Shown here one piece after another: positions 12,810 to 23,989 of a DNA stretch of 64,000 nt. Position numbers and translations under genes: made by a program. The stretch is from Xylona heveae TC161. Taxonomy: Eukaryota; Ascomycota; Xylonomycetes; Xylonales; Xylonaceae. Within the stretch, counting starts at the first letter, position 1; every line of letters starts with the position of its first letter. Below the pieces are notes generated by a model. It saw only the letters and a program-made list of their open reading frames with translations, was not told the DNA's origin and searched no databases. The stretch is taken from positions 1,364,001-1,428,000 of the forward strand of contig NW_017264197.1 in NCBI RefSeq assembly GCF_001619985.1, in the 5' to 3' direction.

Positions 12810-13229
12810 GTAAGTTTTTTTAGCCTACCAGATTCTTGCTCGCACCACCTTCATACACACGGACACCCACCCACCACCACTCATGCACACCCTTCACCCA
12901 AACACCGCACAGGAAAAAAAGCAGAAAACCCTCCCCCCCCCAGTCCCCTTGTGTCTTAATCTCGCCCCCGTCGCTTGCCGTGGCTCGGGACGCCTCCGCT
13001 CGCCAAAAATGCACATTGAAATCTTCGACTCCTCGGCTACCCTGTAAATCTGGCGCACGCCGACGATTGTGGGCACAGATTTCTCTTCCTCGATCTCGTC
13101 TGACTCCCTCCCACCTCTGGTGCAATCGAGCTGGTCACCATCACTACTACCATCTTCGCTCTTCGAATTGCATTTTGTTTACGGGTGGCATGGCAGCATC
13201 GTACTGACCTTTATTTCGCATCCTCTTAG
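12810..13229 (+). other. Probable 5' leader intron of the gene at 13357
   Basis: A strong donor (GCAAG|GTAAGT at 12810) is matched by a TACTGAC branch site near 13202-13208 and a pyrimidine-rich acceptor ending CTCTTAG at 13229. The interval of 420 nt lies in the untranslated leader upstream of the start codon at 13357. Long leader introns are common in fungal regulatory genes. The placement is inferred from motifs only. Confidence 0.5.
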
Positions 13230-13356
13230 CTGTTTGGTTTAACTTCGGACCCTCACCGTCCAAAAACACACTCCTTGTCCGACCTTGTCTGCCATTCAAA
13301 ACGCCTAGACTATCCTTATCCCCAGCGTCTTCTGTCGTCTGACATAGCGCCGCATC

Positions 13357-14935
13357 ATGTCTTACTACGAACCTCAGGGCTGGCAGGCTCCTGTCCGCCA
13401 GACATCGTGGGACCAGCCCGCACCTCCCTCTCGCTCCGGTAAGAGAAATACACTTCAAGGATATCGTCAATGGTTCTTTTCTGATGGAATTTGACAGGAG
13501 CGAGCTCTGCTGTTCAGCGTGATGACAACACTGCTTTCAGCTCTCAGCTCGATGGTAAGAAAGCCCTTTTCGCCCTCCGATCGATGCCCTTGATTCCCAG
13601 TCTATTGTTTCCTCGAAATACTTTTCAATTCTCCGAAAACTGTCGAGGCAATATGGCAGCATCAACGCGCTGGATCGACTTATTTGAGTGGAATTGTGCT
13701 AACAACTGGATTAGAGGTTGATAGGGCCGTCGACAATCTCATGAAGAGCGGCAAAATGTTCAACGCGGTTCCCCGCCGGGACTCAATGCCTGTTTCTGGC
13801 GCCCCACGCCCGTTTGAATATGGTATGGTCATTGAGAACCCCAGTATGCCAGGCATATATTGACTTTCGAGTTAGACCCGAGACTTGGCGGCTCTGCCCC
13901 TCAACGCCCGCATTCCCTCGACTTTGAGCAGATGCGCCCTCAGTCTGCAACCAACCTGCAAAACTTTTATGCCAACCAGCGTTTTCAGCCGCGGCCCAAC
14001 GAAGCTGAGCAGATGATGCAGGCCAAGCGCCGCATGGCGGCTCAGCGGGAACGTGAGCTTCGCAACTATCACCAAGAGCAGCAGTACAACCGAAGTAAGT
14101 GCATGAAGTCTGCGGCTTAGCTGTAAAGTAGACGTGCTCATTATCGACCTTTACAGAAGTCACTACCCAGGGCGGCAAGGTTGACCGCTCGATGAGCCCC
14201 AGTGCCATGAGCGAGGACGAGCGTCGTGACCTCATTGCCCGTCAGCACCGAGCTCTGTACGGCAATGAAAGCGCCAACTTCTTCGAGAATGGTGCTTTTG
14301 GTGGCGATGCCAACACCCCTCGTGCTGCTGCCGCTGCGAATGCCGCTTCTCAGGCCGCTGGCGCTGCTGGCGCCCGTGGCTCCTCTCCCCTGGCGTTCGA
14401 CCCCTTTGGATCCCAGAACCCGGCCGCTGCTGCTGCGGCTGCCCATGCTTCCAAGGATGCCGTTCCGACTCCCCAAGTAGCTGGCGGCGCTGGCCCTTCG
14501 CCTGTTCAGGTTCAACAGCGCTCTCGGGCTAACAGCAACTCTTCGCCCTCGTCGAACCCCAATAGCTTCAGCCTGTTCGAATCTGCTGCTCAGCAGTCTA
14601 GCCGCACCTCGAACTCGTCGCCGGGTGGATCCCCTCCCGCCCAAGCTGGCAAAGCCCCTGGTGCCTCTGCTGGCGTGGCTCCTATTGGCACCCGCCCTGT
14701 CCACGCTTCTCAGGGCCCGGTTGTCAACCCCGCGCTCAACAAGCGATCCACGACTCCTCTTCCTTCTCCCCTGAGTTACGGCTTTTCTCAAAACGATCGG
14801 GCCAATGAGCGTTCTACCTCGTCGGCGTCTAACCCTGCTGGAGCCTCCGATGTTGGTCTTGGCTGGGGCAGCAAGAGCGGCGGTGTCTGGGGAACCAAGA
14901 ACCCCTTGGGCGTGCAAGCGTCTGTTTGGGGCTAG
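13357..14935 (+). CDS. Disordered ascomycete protein with charged helical segment, function not assigned
   Basis: Five exons (13357-13438, 13499-13555, 13715-13822, 13876-14094, 14157-14935) give 414 residues; every junction has a GT...AG pair and restores the frame. The protein starts MSYYEPQGWQAPVRQ. Residues of about 40-60 (EVDRAVDNLMKSGK) and 126-155 (QMMQAKRRMAAQRERELRN onward) are likely helices, and the second is strongly basic. A further motif, DERRDLIARQHRALYGNES, lies near residue 180. The rest is Ala/Ser/Pro/Gly-rich and disordered, ending SVWG. The composition suggests a cytoplasmic or RNA-associated regulatory protein, but no catalytic or known binding domain is visible. The long leader with a probable intron suggests regulation at the mRNA level. 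High coding GC and clean splicing make the gene model secure; its role is open. Confidence 0.85.
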
Positions 14936-16966
14936 GCGTATTGATTCTGGGATAAAGGTGGGTATGTGGTGAATGGTGTTGCTGCTTTTACATTTGAAGG
15001 GAAACATGAAATCACGTTTGTTTGTTTCATTCTTGGGCGCGGGTGTATTTTGGTTTGGATTGTTTTCTCTTGCCGGTTGCCTTTCCCATATCATCTCTTC
15101 CGCTCCCGTCGCTCCCGTACGCCTCTGCACACGATGGTTATCACCTGCTCTAGGCATATATCAGCGTTGCAGTTCGTGTCTCTTTAGCGTTCAGCCTTCC
15201 ATCAAGAGCGAATATCGTTTTCCAGTTCGCCCTGGTCGCGGCTACTCATATGTTGCGGGGGCGTTGTCTATTATTATTATTCTTCTTCTTCGTCACATGC
15301 CGTTTGCTTTGTTTGGGGAGTGAAGATTTTTCAAGTTTGGTGTTCGTGAGGGTAGTTGGGAATCTATTCTTTTCGGATTACACGGCGACTGGGTACTCCG
15401 TCATGGGTCCTTCGGTGCTGATTTGCGTCAATTGCTCGGGATTGGTACATTGAGGGATCAAGGTGTTCTGACTCTTTGTCTCTTTTGTCTTTCTTTTTTG
15501 AAAGTCTCATTTGTTCAACCTTTGCGTACTCGATTTCAACATTTCGAAAGCAATATCTCTCGGGCAAGGAAGAAATGCAGAGGGAGAGAAGAAAACAGGA
15601 GAACGAAAGGCAGAGCATCTTATGATCTGTCAGTCGTTTGGTAATTACGGGAAGATGGGATAAAAGCTATTTCGCACGACAAAAACGGACAAAAACTCGA
15701 CAAAATCAAACTGAAATCAAAAGTGCTTCCACTCATGGGCATAGGTGTTTGTTTTCCTCATTGCTAGCGGGTGGAGCGGGCATATGGATAATAAATTTTC
15801 GTCTGGGAATTGATATGGGTTTGGCTTGGCTTGGCTTGGCTGTTTTGTTTTTTTTTTTGTTGCTTGCGTTGGGCTCCTTTTCGGCTTCGGCTTTTGCCTT
15901 TTGGCAACTTTATTCTTACCGTTGGTCTGGCTTTTTCAGGTACTGTTTTTGTTATGCCTTTTTTTCTCATTGCCTTTTTGTTTTTCCCTCATCTCGCTTT
16001 TGTGGCTGTAGTTGTTTTCTTCTTTTTGTTTTCGACGGATGCGGCGGGGACAAAAATTGCCGTGCATGTCCCATGGCGCGTTGTTGTTTCTTGTTCTTGT
16101 TGCTTGTGTTGCTTGGTTGTTGGGTTTTGCAACAGGTCGCTGGGTTGCGTTGCTCGTTGGCTGCATTCATAAACACTGGCGAGAAGGGTTTCATCCATCT
16201 CCGTTTGTTTGTCCCTTCTCATCTTATTCAGCTCTACGATTCCCCCCTTTTCCCCCCGATCTTCTTGCTGGTCTGTCGGTCAGTGCCAGGTTGATGATCT
16301 GCCAGGGAAAAAAGGGAAACGGCTGGACGTCTTATACCCGTCCACCAACACTTTTTTTTAACAACATGGGGTGTTTGTTTTTTATTTTTATCTTTTTTTT
16401 TTCTTTTTTGTGATTTCCATTCTTTAGTTTTACACACCTAGGTAGTTTTCAACGGTTAGTTTGCGTGTGTTTTTCTGCTAAATGGAGCTTATAGTGGGAT
16501 TTTCTATCGGATATATCCATGGATTTCTTGTATCTTGTGGTGACGGTGATTCTGTGATTCCGTGATTCCGTGACTGTGATTAAACAAGTGCTGTAGAGTA
16601 CCCTGGACGTTTCATCAGAAGTGTAATACTTTCCTTAGTTTTGATGCATCGCACAATGTCTATACTGCTCCGGCGATGTTGCCCGCATGTCCCTTCGAGG
16701 ACGAGATCGAATGCGTACTGCTGGAGCCCTTTGGCCATGGTGCCACCCTTGCTATTATATAAACACGGTACACCCTTGCCTGGCATTGTTTTGACTCCGA
16801 CACAGTCACACAGCTCTCTCGCCCTTCTATCTTTCTGAACCCCACAGGTCAATCACTTTTTGCCATGGTGACTTTGACATTTTTCATTTCTTAATCGGCT
16901 TCTAGTTATATTCCCTTTTTATTTATACACCATCTGGCATATTCCTAAATATCAATACAGTACAGG
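14936..16966. other. T/G-rich intergenic stretch between convergent genes
   Basis: Two kilobases between the gene ending at 14935 (+) and the GT32 gene ending at 16967 (-). From 15640 to 16430 the plus strand is very rich in T and TTG runs, including a GGCTT tandem near 15822-15840. This leaves long open frames without coding character. Probably 3' untranslated and spacer DNA; no gene supported. Confidence 0.6.
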
Positions 16967-17902
16967 CTATATAGATTCATGAATATGATTTTCTTTCCAG
17001 ATGCCCTTGAATAGATGCTGAACAAGCGCCGTATCATCACTTGGTTCGCCACTGTCGGAGTGGGGCTGTCCAGAACCAAACGCATTCACCGGCAGGATCA
17101 GTACATCATGTAACAGCTGTGGTCCGGCATGCCTTGTCATATCAGCGCCAGTGACATCTCGTTGCAAGTGGTGCGTTAGGTATCGGAATACTTCAGCCGT
17201 GACAGCAGCAGGGCCAGTGATGTTGATCACCTGTGCAGAGGACAAACTCACGGCTGAAATGTGGACCTGTTGCTCCTCTGACAATACTCGCAGTCGTTTA
17301 AAGATTCCTTCAATAAGAGACCAGAGCAGCCAATGCTTTGGCTTGGCCATCATTGTCCACTGGCATAACTGAAACCGAGACGTTCCCGGCCACACCTTCC
17401 CTTCAGGCTGGTCCATTTCGATCCCGATGGCAATGTTTGAAGTGGACTTGAAAGCTGATGGTATCCAGTTGTCAACTTCTTTCAGGACTTTTGTGTCAAT
17501 GTCGCTATACACGCCGCCCTCCATGAACAAGACCATATATCTGAAGAGGTCTGCACGAAGGATATTATCCTGTAATTGTCCGAAATTTTCTTGCCACACT
17601 GGAAACTCCTTGAAATTGGCTGATATATATTCGGCCACGTCTTCGTCGGTCAATAGGTGGTGTTCAAATTCCGGGTTGAGATCTCTCCACTGCTGAACGT
17701 TTTCGTGTTCGGTTGTTTCCAGGGATAGAAATGGTTGTTTCCACGTCTGCCATATCTTCTTGGGATAATCGGGCATTGGCGTAGATTGCTGCCATAAAGG
17801 TGCAGGGTGGTGGTGGTGGTGGTAAAGGTGTCTGCTTGTCGTGAAGATTGCTGCAGCAATTATGGAGAATATGCATAACTTGGCAACAAATCGAGATATC
17901 AT
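16967..17902 (-). CDS. Och1-like alpha-1,6-mannosyltransferase family protein (GT32)
   Basis: Single-exon gene of 311 residues starting at a clear ATG. Residues 7-22 form an uncleaved signal anchor (KLCIFSIIAAAIF), followed by a His-rich stem (HHHHH near residue 30), the usual layout of a type II Golgi enzyme. The GT32 core is plain: PKKIWQTWK at 48-55, then ILRADLFRYMVLFMEGGVYS ending in the DID motif at 134-136, which would bind the metal and GDP-mannose. The C-terminal part contains WTMMAKPKHWLLW and NITGPAAVT, both typical of this family. Expected role is transfer of mannose in the early outer chain of N-glycans or on sphingolipids; GT32 paralogues differ in acceptor, so the substrate is inferred. 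It lies convergent to the gene at 13357. Confidence 0.88.
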   Translation of the reverse strand: MISRFVAKLCIFSIIAAAIFTTSRHLYHHHHHPAPLWQQSTPMPDYPKKIWQTWKQPFLSLETTEHENVQQWRDLNPEFEHHLLTDEDVAEYISANFKEFPVWQENFGQLQDNILRADLFRYMVLFMEGGVYSDIDTKVLKEVDNWIPSAFKSTSNIAIGIEMDQPEGKVWPGTSRFQLCQWTMMAKPKHWLLWSLIEGIFKRLRVLSEEQQVHISAVSLSSAQVINITGPAAVTAEVFRYLTHHLQRDVTGADMTRHAGPQLLHDVLILPVNAFGSGQPHSDSGEPSDDTALVQHLFKGIWKENHIHESI

Positions 17903-20032
17903 GGTTCGTGATATACAAATAACTTCAAATGAAATAAGAAAATTTATTTATTTTTCAACTGGTAGACCGTAGACTCGTAGGTAGGTTGAACCGTTGAAGT
18001 TCAGTTCCCAGAATGCCCAGAATGCCCAGAATCTGGAGGATCCCCCTTTATAATAAGAAGAACAGCCATTTCGAAATTGCCCGTGGAGTCGTTGCATGGG
18101 TATGTGTTTCGGGTTGGGGGATTGGTTCATCAAAGTCAGGCTCTTTTTTTCGTACTGCCCCTTCTGTTTGCAACAGGGATGATGGATGGTCGGATAGCTT
18201 ACAAGTTACAGCGTTTACCAGCATGCTGCATCCATGTTATTTATCCTGGACCTCGCAGTTCACAGTTCTCTTCTGGAGAAGTAGACCCCTATCCAAAGAC
18301 TCGTGCAATACCCATCAAGACCACCCCAAATGATCCCCTATTTTTTTCGGAGTAGTCCTTTCACGAAGAAAAGATTATCCGTTAGTACTTTGTATTGTTA
18401 CTCGTGGAAAATCGGGCTCAAAGGAGAGCCGAATCCTTTCACGGCTCTCTCATATGGAATCCATGGGTAAGGTGACTGGGGGGGGGGTTTTTGGACTCGT
18501 CGGTCCTGATCAGCTTCCCTGAGGATACCTGAGGAAAATGGGGAGTTGGGAGTTGGGAGTTCTGCCGTGACCCGTGGCCCGTGACCTGTGACCCGTCTCA
18601 GAGGGGCTCTTTCACGGGAACCCTTTGTTTGATAAGTAGATATAGATCCATGACCTTGTTGTTACAAAGTTATTGTACCATGTCAGTAATTCGTACCCAC
18701 ACCAAAATTGTCGCGCTCAACCATGTTATGAATTTTCTGGGTACGATTCTACACTACGCGACCAATGATTGATCGTATACACGCGCCGGACCACTATAGC
18801 GCCCGACATTTAGCGCCCGGACAACTAGTTGCGGCCTTGCGGGACAACTAGTATTTATCGTTGCAACCTTAATCACAAAAGCCCAGAGAGGCAGAGAGAA
18901 ATAATACGTCCCACAGAGAGACGAAACACATATGGACGAAAAGATACCTACCTTAAGCGAAACCAGGCAACAGACGGTGTTACCCGTGGTTGTTCCACCA
19001 AAAGGGACTCTTCGACATAAGGTAAGTTACCTTAGGTAGGTAAGTTAGCCAGTGGAGAATGGTGCGAGGGTGCTGGATCGGAGCTCCCTCGCTCGGTACT
19101 CCGTATAATAATCATTCTGAACCGCACGAGTACAGAGGTAGTAATCAATCGATAACTTTAATTTTAGCAAAATCACATGACAGGTAGCAATGTAGCAATG
19201 TAGCAATATAGACATACAAACATAAAACATTGCTTCTTTTTCGAGATTGTTGCTACTGCCCACTGACAACATCTACTAAGACCTGAGGTCGGTGGAAACA
19301 GCAGGCTCATTTGCCTAGCGCAATGTTATATATAGTTAATGAATGTAGATAGGTTTTTTTTGCCAGAGGATTATATCATTATACTGCTTCGATGTATGTT
19401 TTACTTCCCGTAGCTACCTGTACAATACCTCCAATAAGCTGCATCAATATCATACGGGTAACAGAGTACTCCACGACATGCCCGATCAATAGACCGAGAA
19501 CCACATAGCCTGCGAAAAGCATGCGAGGTATCGCAGGCCCATCCTTAGACGTTTGACGAAGAACAGCTCTGATCGCCAAAACGGGTTAGATGCCTGCAGC
19601 CGGACTCAATATCATCAGCTTGTGTGACTTGAGAAGTTGAGCAAAGTAGTATAGGATAGCTACGTCAGAGTAAATGCTCGAATGGGAATTCACATGGAAG
19701 CATTTGATATTACCAGTACAATCTTGGAGTTTTTGTGTTTGCTTTCTATCCTGAATCCTGAATTTTGAATCCTGAATCTTATGCCAAGGATGCGGTATTG
19801 TGATGCCTGCTTTTGCTGTTTTCAAGCTCGGTTGAAGAGGAATACAAAAAAGTTGGGACAGGAAGAACAACAGAGTAATAGGGGAATACAAAAATTTGGA
19901 AGAACGAAGAAGACAAAACGCGGAAACGAAAAAGAGAAAATGAAGAAAAGGCCGAAGAGAATTGGACACAGAAGAAGGAAGGAAAAAAAAAAAAAAAAAA
20001 AAAAAAAAAACCGGAAACGGGGCAGAGAAAGG
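17903..20032. other. Intergenic stretch with short tandem tracts and a possible transposon end
   Basis: Holds the GT32 promoter and the 3' flank of the F-box gene. Small tandem tracts are visible: a G run near 18478-18487, GGGAGTT three times near 18542-18561, CCCGTGAC-type words near 18568-18597, and GTAGCAAT three times near 19190-19208. An A28 tract lies at 19983-20010. The segment 18790-18862 has repeated TAGCGCCCG and CAACTAGT words. No gene can be supported; a spliced minus-strand remnant near 19379-19572 is only a possibility. Confidence 0.5.
19983..20010. repeat. Poly(A) tract, 28 bp
   Basis: Uninterrupted run of 28 A on the plus strand, just downstream of the F-box gene stop at 20033. 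It reads as poly(T) in the direction of that gene's transcript, so it is not a retroposed tail of that gene. Confidence 0.9.
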
Positions 20033-21943
20033 TCAGAAATGCGGGTTAAAGTCAATGATAGTGACACAGTAATTGTCAGGCCCTTCACTTTCGGGCTTGA
20101 GCCCACTAAGGACGAGGTAGAATCCTACCTGTGTGACTCTCAAGCCCGGCGAGAGCTCAGGATCGCAGCAGACAGGGACTCGTCGTTCTATAAAGCCGCG
20201 GTTTCTGATGCGAAAGTAGGTAGCAGAGCCGAGGTGGGATGGGACAGTGATCAAGCGGCTGTTGTTACAGAGATGGGTGTAAAAATGTTCGCGTTTCATT
20301 CTTGCTGATAGCGCGGTAGCTTCATGGTCGCTGGGATAGTCAGAGACTCGTCGAATATAGGCTCTGGTGTCGTTGTATGCATTGTCTAGCCAGAGGCCTT
20401 CTTCCAGATAAAAACAGCCATCTGCAAAGGCGTCACGCCGTACGGCAAAGTTGTCGGTTCTGCGGTGAAAGAAAAACTCGCCAGAGAATCGGTGGTGTTC
20501 TTTTTCATAGACGGCTAGGCGCCGGCCGCGGTAGCTGCGGATAACAATCTGTTGAGCGTTGCAGGCGAATCTGAATATAGGGCAAGCCTCGTTGTCGGTC
20601 CGAGTTGAGAATTCATCCTTGTATAAAAGTCGCAATGTACTTGAGCACATAATTCGTAATTGTATTGTCTTTGGAGCTGTGCGCATAAGAAGAACGAAAT
20701 AGTCTCCTGCGGGGGAGAAGCTATAGGCGAACCTCAGGTTCCGTTTTCTCTCTTGTCGTTCCTCATCTTCATCGCTGGAGTCATCGTCGCTGGTGTACGC
20801 GCCCAGTGCACTTTCGACGTCAGAGCCATCTAAAGATGGCGAAGAGGGTGGAGGAGATAGGGGTGATGATAATGCAGACGAAGTAAGAGAAGGCGGAGAA
20901 GTTGTGGTCGAGGATTTCGACTGTGTAGGATTATCCACCTTTTCTGGAAGCTCCAAGTCGGAGAATGAAAGCCGGATCCGCCTTGTAACACGACCATCCT
21001 CTAGACGCCTGGCAATAATCTCTGGAAGTGTGCGGCATGGGTTGCCGATTCTATTGAAAATGTACATTTTGTCCCCATATATGCTCGGGCCATGAAATAC
21101 ATCCCTCGTGGCAACCCCCTTTTCGACGTGTTCTCGTTGTGATAAGTCCACATCAATCGACCAGACAATAGTGCCATCTCGGGTGAGCTTGAACATTTTT
21201 GCTAAAGAACTGAAAGACGGATAAGTACACTGTCTACTAGCTCTTCAAAGAGGGCAACAGAAAAAAGTTTGTAAAAGTCACAATGGTATGGGAGAAACAC
21301 ACCTTGTACCCCATACTGGGTGTTGCGTCAGATCAGAGGGAGAAAGCATGGCTTCGTACTCGATAATCACATCCCCCTCTACTGTTACCTTGAGAGAGAT
21401 TATGTACCCGGCGATCCCTCCTAATGCTTCTATCATAAGGAACCTTGGGCGCGATCGCTGAGGTTGATTTGGTCTAAGGTCCCTTATCCATACGAGGCCA
21501 TACGACGAAGAATACGCTAACCAATGACCGGCAACACTATAGAATTGGCATTCGCCGATGCGGAGTACTCTGTTTGCCCGGCCTTTTTGGAGAGCATTAT
21601 AATAGTAAGCTGAAAGGGCATTAGCCTTTGTTTCGATATGCCTTTCCTCAAATGTAGACAACTCACCAAGTCTTCGATAAACTAGATGTGCCTCCAATAC
21701 GGAACAAAATCGCTGATAAGTCCCTTCGCAATGGGAAAAATGCTTCAAAAGGCATTGTTTGGAAACAAGTACTTGGTTGAGATTTTTCCAACGAGTGGAA
21801 ACTCTTTTTATAATCAGCGCACTAATGGGGTCAAGCTCTAGCACGACGCCGAGAAGGCAGTCAAAGTTGAGCTTCTCAAATGGGTCAGCTCGACGCGTAG
21901 TGGAACAAGTCCTCAGCGCAACTGTCCTTTGCGGTAAGGCCAT
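20033..21943 (-). CDS. F-box protein, putative SCF substrate adaptor
   Basis: Two exons, 21943-21303 and 21209-20033, encode 605 residues. The 93-nt intron runs from GTGTGT to TTTCAG and joins WGTS to SLAKMFKL in frame. The F-box lies at about residues 20-60 (DPFEKLNFDCLLGVVLELD and on to STRWKNL), where it should bind Skp1 and recruit the protein to an SCF ubiquitin ligase. The remainder contains Trp- and Tyr-containing strands and an acidic insert (SDDDSSDEDEERQ), the usual form of fungal F-box proteins with a divergent C-terminal substrate-binding fold. The start is set at the ATG at 21943; the upstream open codons contain no other ATG. Substrate unknown. Confidence 0.85.
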
Positions 21944-22135
21944 TGCTTCAAGTCTTGCAGCTCTCAGTCGCAATAATATGTCGCGATGACAGGGTGCTAG
22001 ACCACGAACATTGATCGAATGAATGCATTGAGGGTGGAACTGACAGATCGCAATTGAGGATCATTGTGGCAACGGAGAGATAGATGTTAGATTCCTCCAG
22101 TATCTGTGCCGTTCCAAGTACACAGAGCTAATAAA

Positions 22136-23989
22136 TCATTCGGCACCCTCGGACGGAGCTGGTATGCTTCCCTTTCGGGAAAGAGCGAGTGCAGCAGCAG
22201 ACCTTCCGGCTTTGCGGCCAAATACTGCTCCTGCAGTTAAGCCGCTCCCACCCGGGTAATTTTCATAGAACAATCCCCCCACCATCTCGCCGGCACAGTA
22301 AAGTCCCGGGATGTCCTTTCCTGTGACTCTAGAAAGCACTCCTGCCGTATTTGGGTTGATTGCAAGCCCACCAAATGTGAAAGTGATCCCAGCAGTCACT
22401 TTGACAGCTACGAAAGGTGGCTGATCCAAAGGTAGAGCCCAGTTGCTCTTTGGTGGATTCAGCCATCGAGAGCTTGACTGCGTAGACAGACCATCTTTGA
22501 CCGCAGGGTCCCAGTGTCGGCCGGGGTTTTCGCGCTGGCTGGCGTAGACAGCGTCGTTATATCCTTCAATGGTTCGGACAAACTGTTCTCCATCCACGAG
22601 CCCCAATGAACCACACTTTTGAGCCAATTCTTCCACACTGTCGGCATAAATCTTCCGCACGGTCTCATCTCTATACTCCTCCGGGCGGAGCCAGTCTAGA
22701 GTCTGTGCATCCCACACTTGGAACGCTATCCCATCAGGCTGGTGCAAAATTTCTTTCCCAAACTTTGCGTACGTGTAGTTTCGAAGATCCATGCCCTCGT
22801 CAACAAACCTATTGCCGTGGCTGTTTAGCATTAGTCCTAGCGGATATCCGCTCTTTGTGAACTCATTCGTTTTCTCTTGATCGCCTTCTTCGGTTGGAGC
22901 ATTTGCATCCCATGCTACGGAATGGCAGCCTGACCAATTTCCCATTTGTTTTGCATTGGCATCTCGAATCGCAATCTCCAACATTTCTCCGGTATTGTAA
23001 GGGCTTCCCCTCACATATGCCAGATCCCATCCTGGTCCAAGGTACTGCGCCCGCATTCTGGGATTGGCTTCAAAGCCACCGGCACAAAGAATAACGCTAG
23101 TGGCTCGAATTTCCTCGATAGAGCCCCCAGGCATCTGTACCAGGATACCAGTGACGCCTTTGCCTCCTTCTTCGTCAGTAACCAGCTGTGTGGCAGGAGT
23201 ATCGAATAATAGATCAACTCCTTTTGCTCTTGCAGCCGTCAGCAGGCTACCGATTAAGCCTTTGCCTCCTCCGTCGACTGTAAGTGCGAGCCCTCCCCAG
23301 AATTTCCACTTGTCTTCGATCACATATGCTTGCCTGTGGAAGCCCAGTGCGAAAGGAATGCGGGCTATCCATTTCAACCAGCTTAGAACATCCAAGCTTT
23401 CGGTGATCAATGCATCAGAGAGATGGTGATCAGTTCTGCCGGCAGTGACTCGATCAATATCCGCACGGAATTTTTCCATCGTATAAGGCTCAAGACTTAA
23501 CGATTTTTGAGCTTCATCAAACGTATGTGTCCTTTTGCCCTTGAGCGCATCATTCTCTGACAGAGGGAAATCGATGGTACCGTTATTTTCAATCAGTGGC
23601 CACAAGTCTTCGAGTCCATTATGGATTGTTCGATATGCTCCGGCGGTGAAGTAACCATTACCGCCAGCCCAGTCTGGCGGACATTTGTCAATCAGAAGCA
23701 CACGAGTGGCCCCGTGAGCGCGAGCAGACAAAGCTGCCGTGAGACCGGCAGCGCCGGAGCCAATGACAAGTACGTCGTAAGGTGACGATTTACTAATTGA
23801 TATGCGAGACTGCCTTCGGGGCTGTATTTGTGGCTCAGGCTGGATACTCTGAAGCCGCGAGTCCTTTCTCCTTGGGGCAAATGACTTGTACTGAGGATAG
23901 TGAAGTTGCGGTTTTGCGTAGAAGCTTGCACTTGAACGCCTCCGGTCTCCGGGATAGTCAGTAGGCGAAGGAGAGCTAGGCAGCTCCAT
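22136..23989 (-). CDS. FAD-dependent dehydrogenase of the fumarate reductase / tricarballylate dehydrogenase type
   Basis: Single exon, 617 residues. After a 70-residue basic, Ser/Pro/Gln-rich extension, the FAD-binding Rossmann core begins YDVLVIGSGAAGLTAALSAR with the GxGxxG at 77-82 and the acidic strand end at LLIDK. Further hallmarks of the FAD_binding_2 family are GGNGYFTAGAYR, GGLALTVDGGGKGLIGSLL, SVILCAGGFEANP and the C-terminal block NYPGGSGLTAGAVFGRKAG, closest in memory to tricarballylate dehydrogenases (TcuA). Related flavoproteins oxidise or reduce C-C bonds beside carboxylates; the real substrate is not known. The N-terminal extension is longer than in bacterial relatives and is not an obvious mitochondrial presequence. 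It is divergent from the Zn2Cys6 regulator at 24853 across 863 bp, which could reflect local control but could equally be chance. Confidence 0.9.
   Translation of the reverse strand: MELPSSPSPTDYPGDRRRSSASFYAKPQLHYPQYKSFAPRRKDSRLQSIQPEPQIQPRRQSRISISKSSPYDVLVIGSGAAGLTAALSARAHGATRVLLIDKCPPDWAGGNGYFTAGAYRTIHNGLEDLWPLIENNGTIDFPLSENDALKGKRTHTFDEAQKSLSLEPYTMEKFRADIDRVTAGRTDHHLSDALITESLDVLSWLKWIARIPFALGFHRQAYVIEDKWKFWGGLALTVDGGGKGLIGSLLTAARAKGVDLLFDTPATQLVTDEEGGKGVTGILVQMPGGSIEEIRATSVILCAGGFEANPRMRAQYLGPGWDLAYVRGSPYNTGEMLEIAIRDANAKQMGNWSGCHSVAWDANAPTEEGDQEKTNEFTKSGYPLGLMLNSHGNRFVDEGMDLRNYTYAKFGKEILHQPDGIAFQVWDAQTLDWLRPEEYRDETVRKIYADSVEELAQKCGSLGLVDGEQFVRTIEGYNDAVYASQRENPGRHWDPAVKDGLSTQSSSRWLNPPKSNWALPLDQPPFVAVKVTAGITFTFGGLAINPNTAGVLSRVTGKDIPGLYCAGEMVGGLFYENYPGGSGLTAGAVFGRKAGRSAAALALSRKGSIPAPSEGAE

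Noticed and set aside
12220-12813. 197-codon plus-strand frame before the gene at 13357
   Set aside because: Overlaps the pyrimidine-rich leader, ends at the predicted splice donor and has no recognisable domain; leader sequence is the simpler reading.
14141-15157. 338-codon frame antisense to the last exon of the gene at 13357
   Set aside because: Shadow of a GC-rich, Ala/Ser/Pro-coding exon; the sense frame has clean splicing and the antisense one no family signal.
15638-16294. Plus-strand frame of 218 codons, rich in Phe, Leu and Cys
   Set aside because: It starts at TTG and exists because the DNA is full of T and TTG runs; no domain, no splice context. Taken as 3' untranslated or spacer DNA.
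19379-19579. Minus-strand hydrophobic frame of 66 codons after a CTAAC-like site
   Set aside because: It has no ATG of its own and no identifiable upstream exon; it may be a remnant but cannot be supported as a gene.
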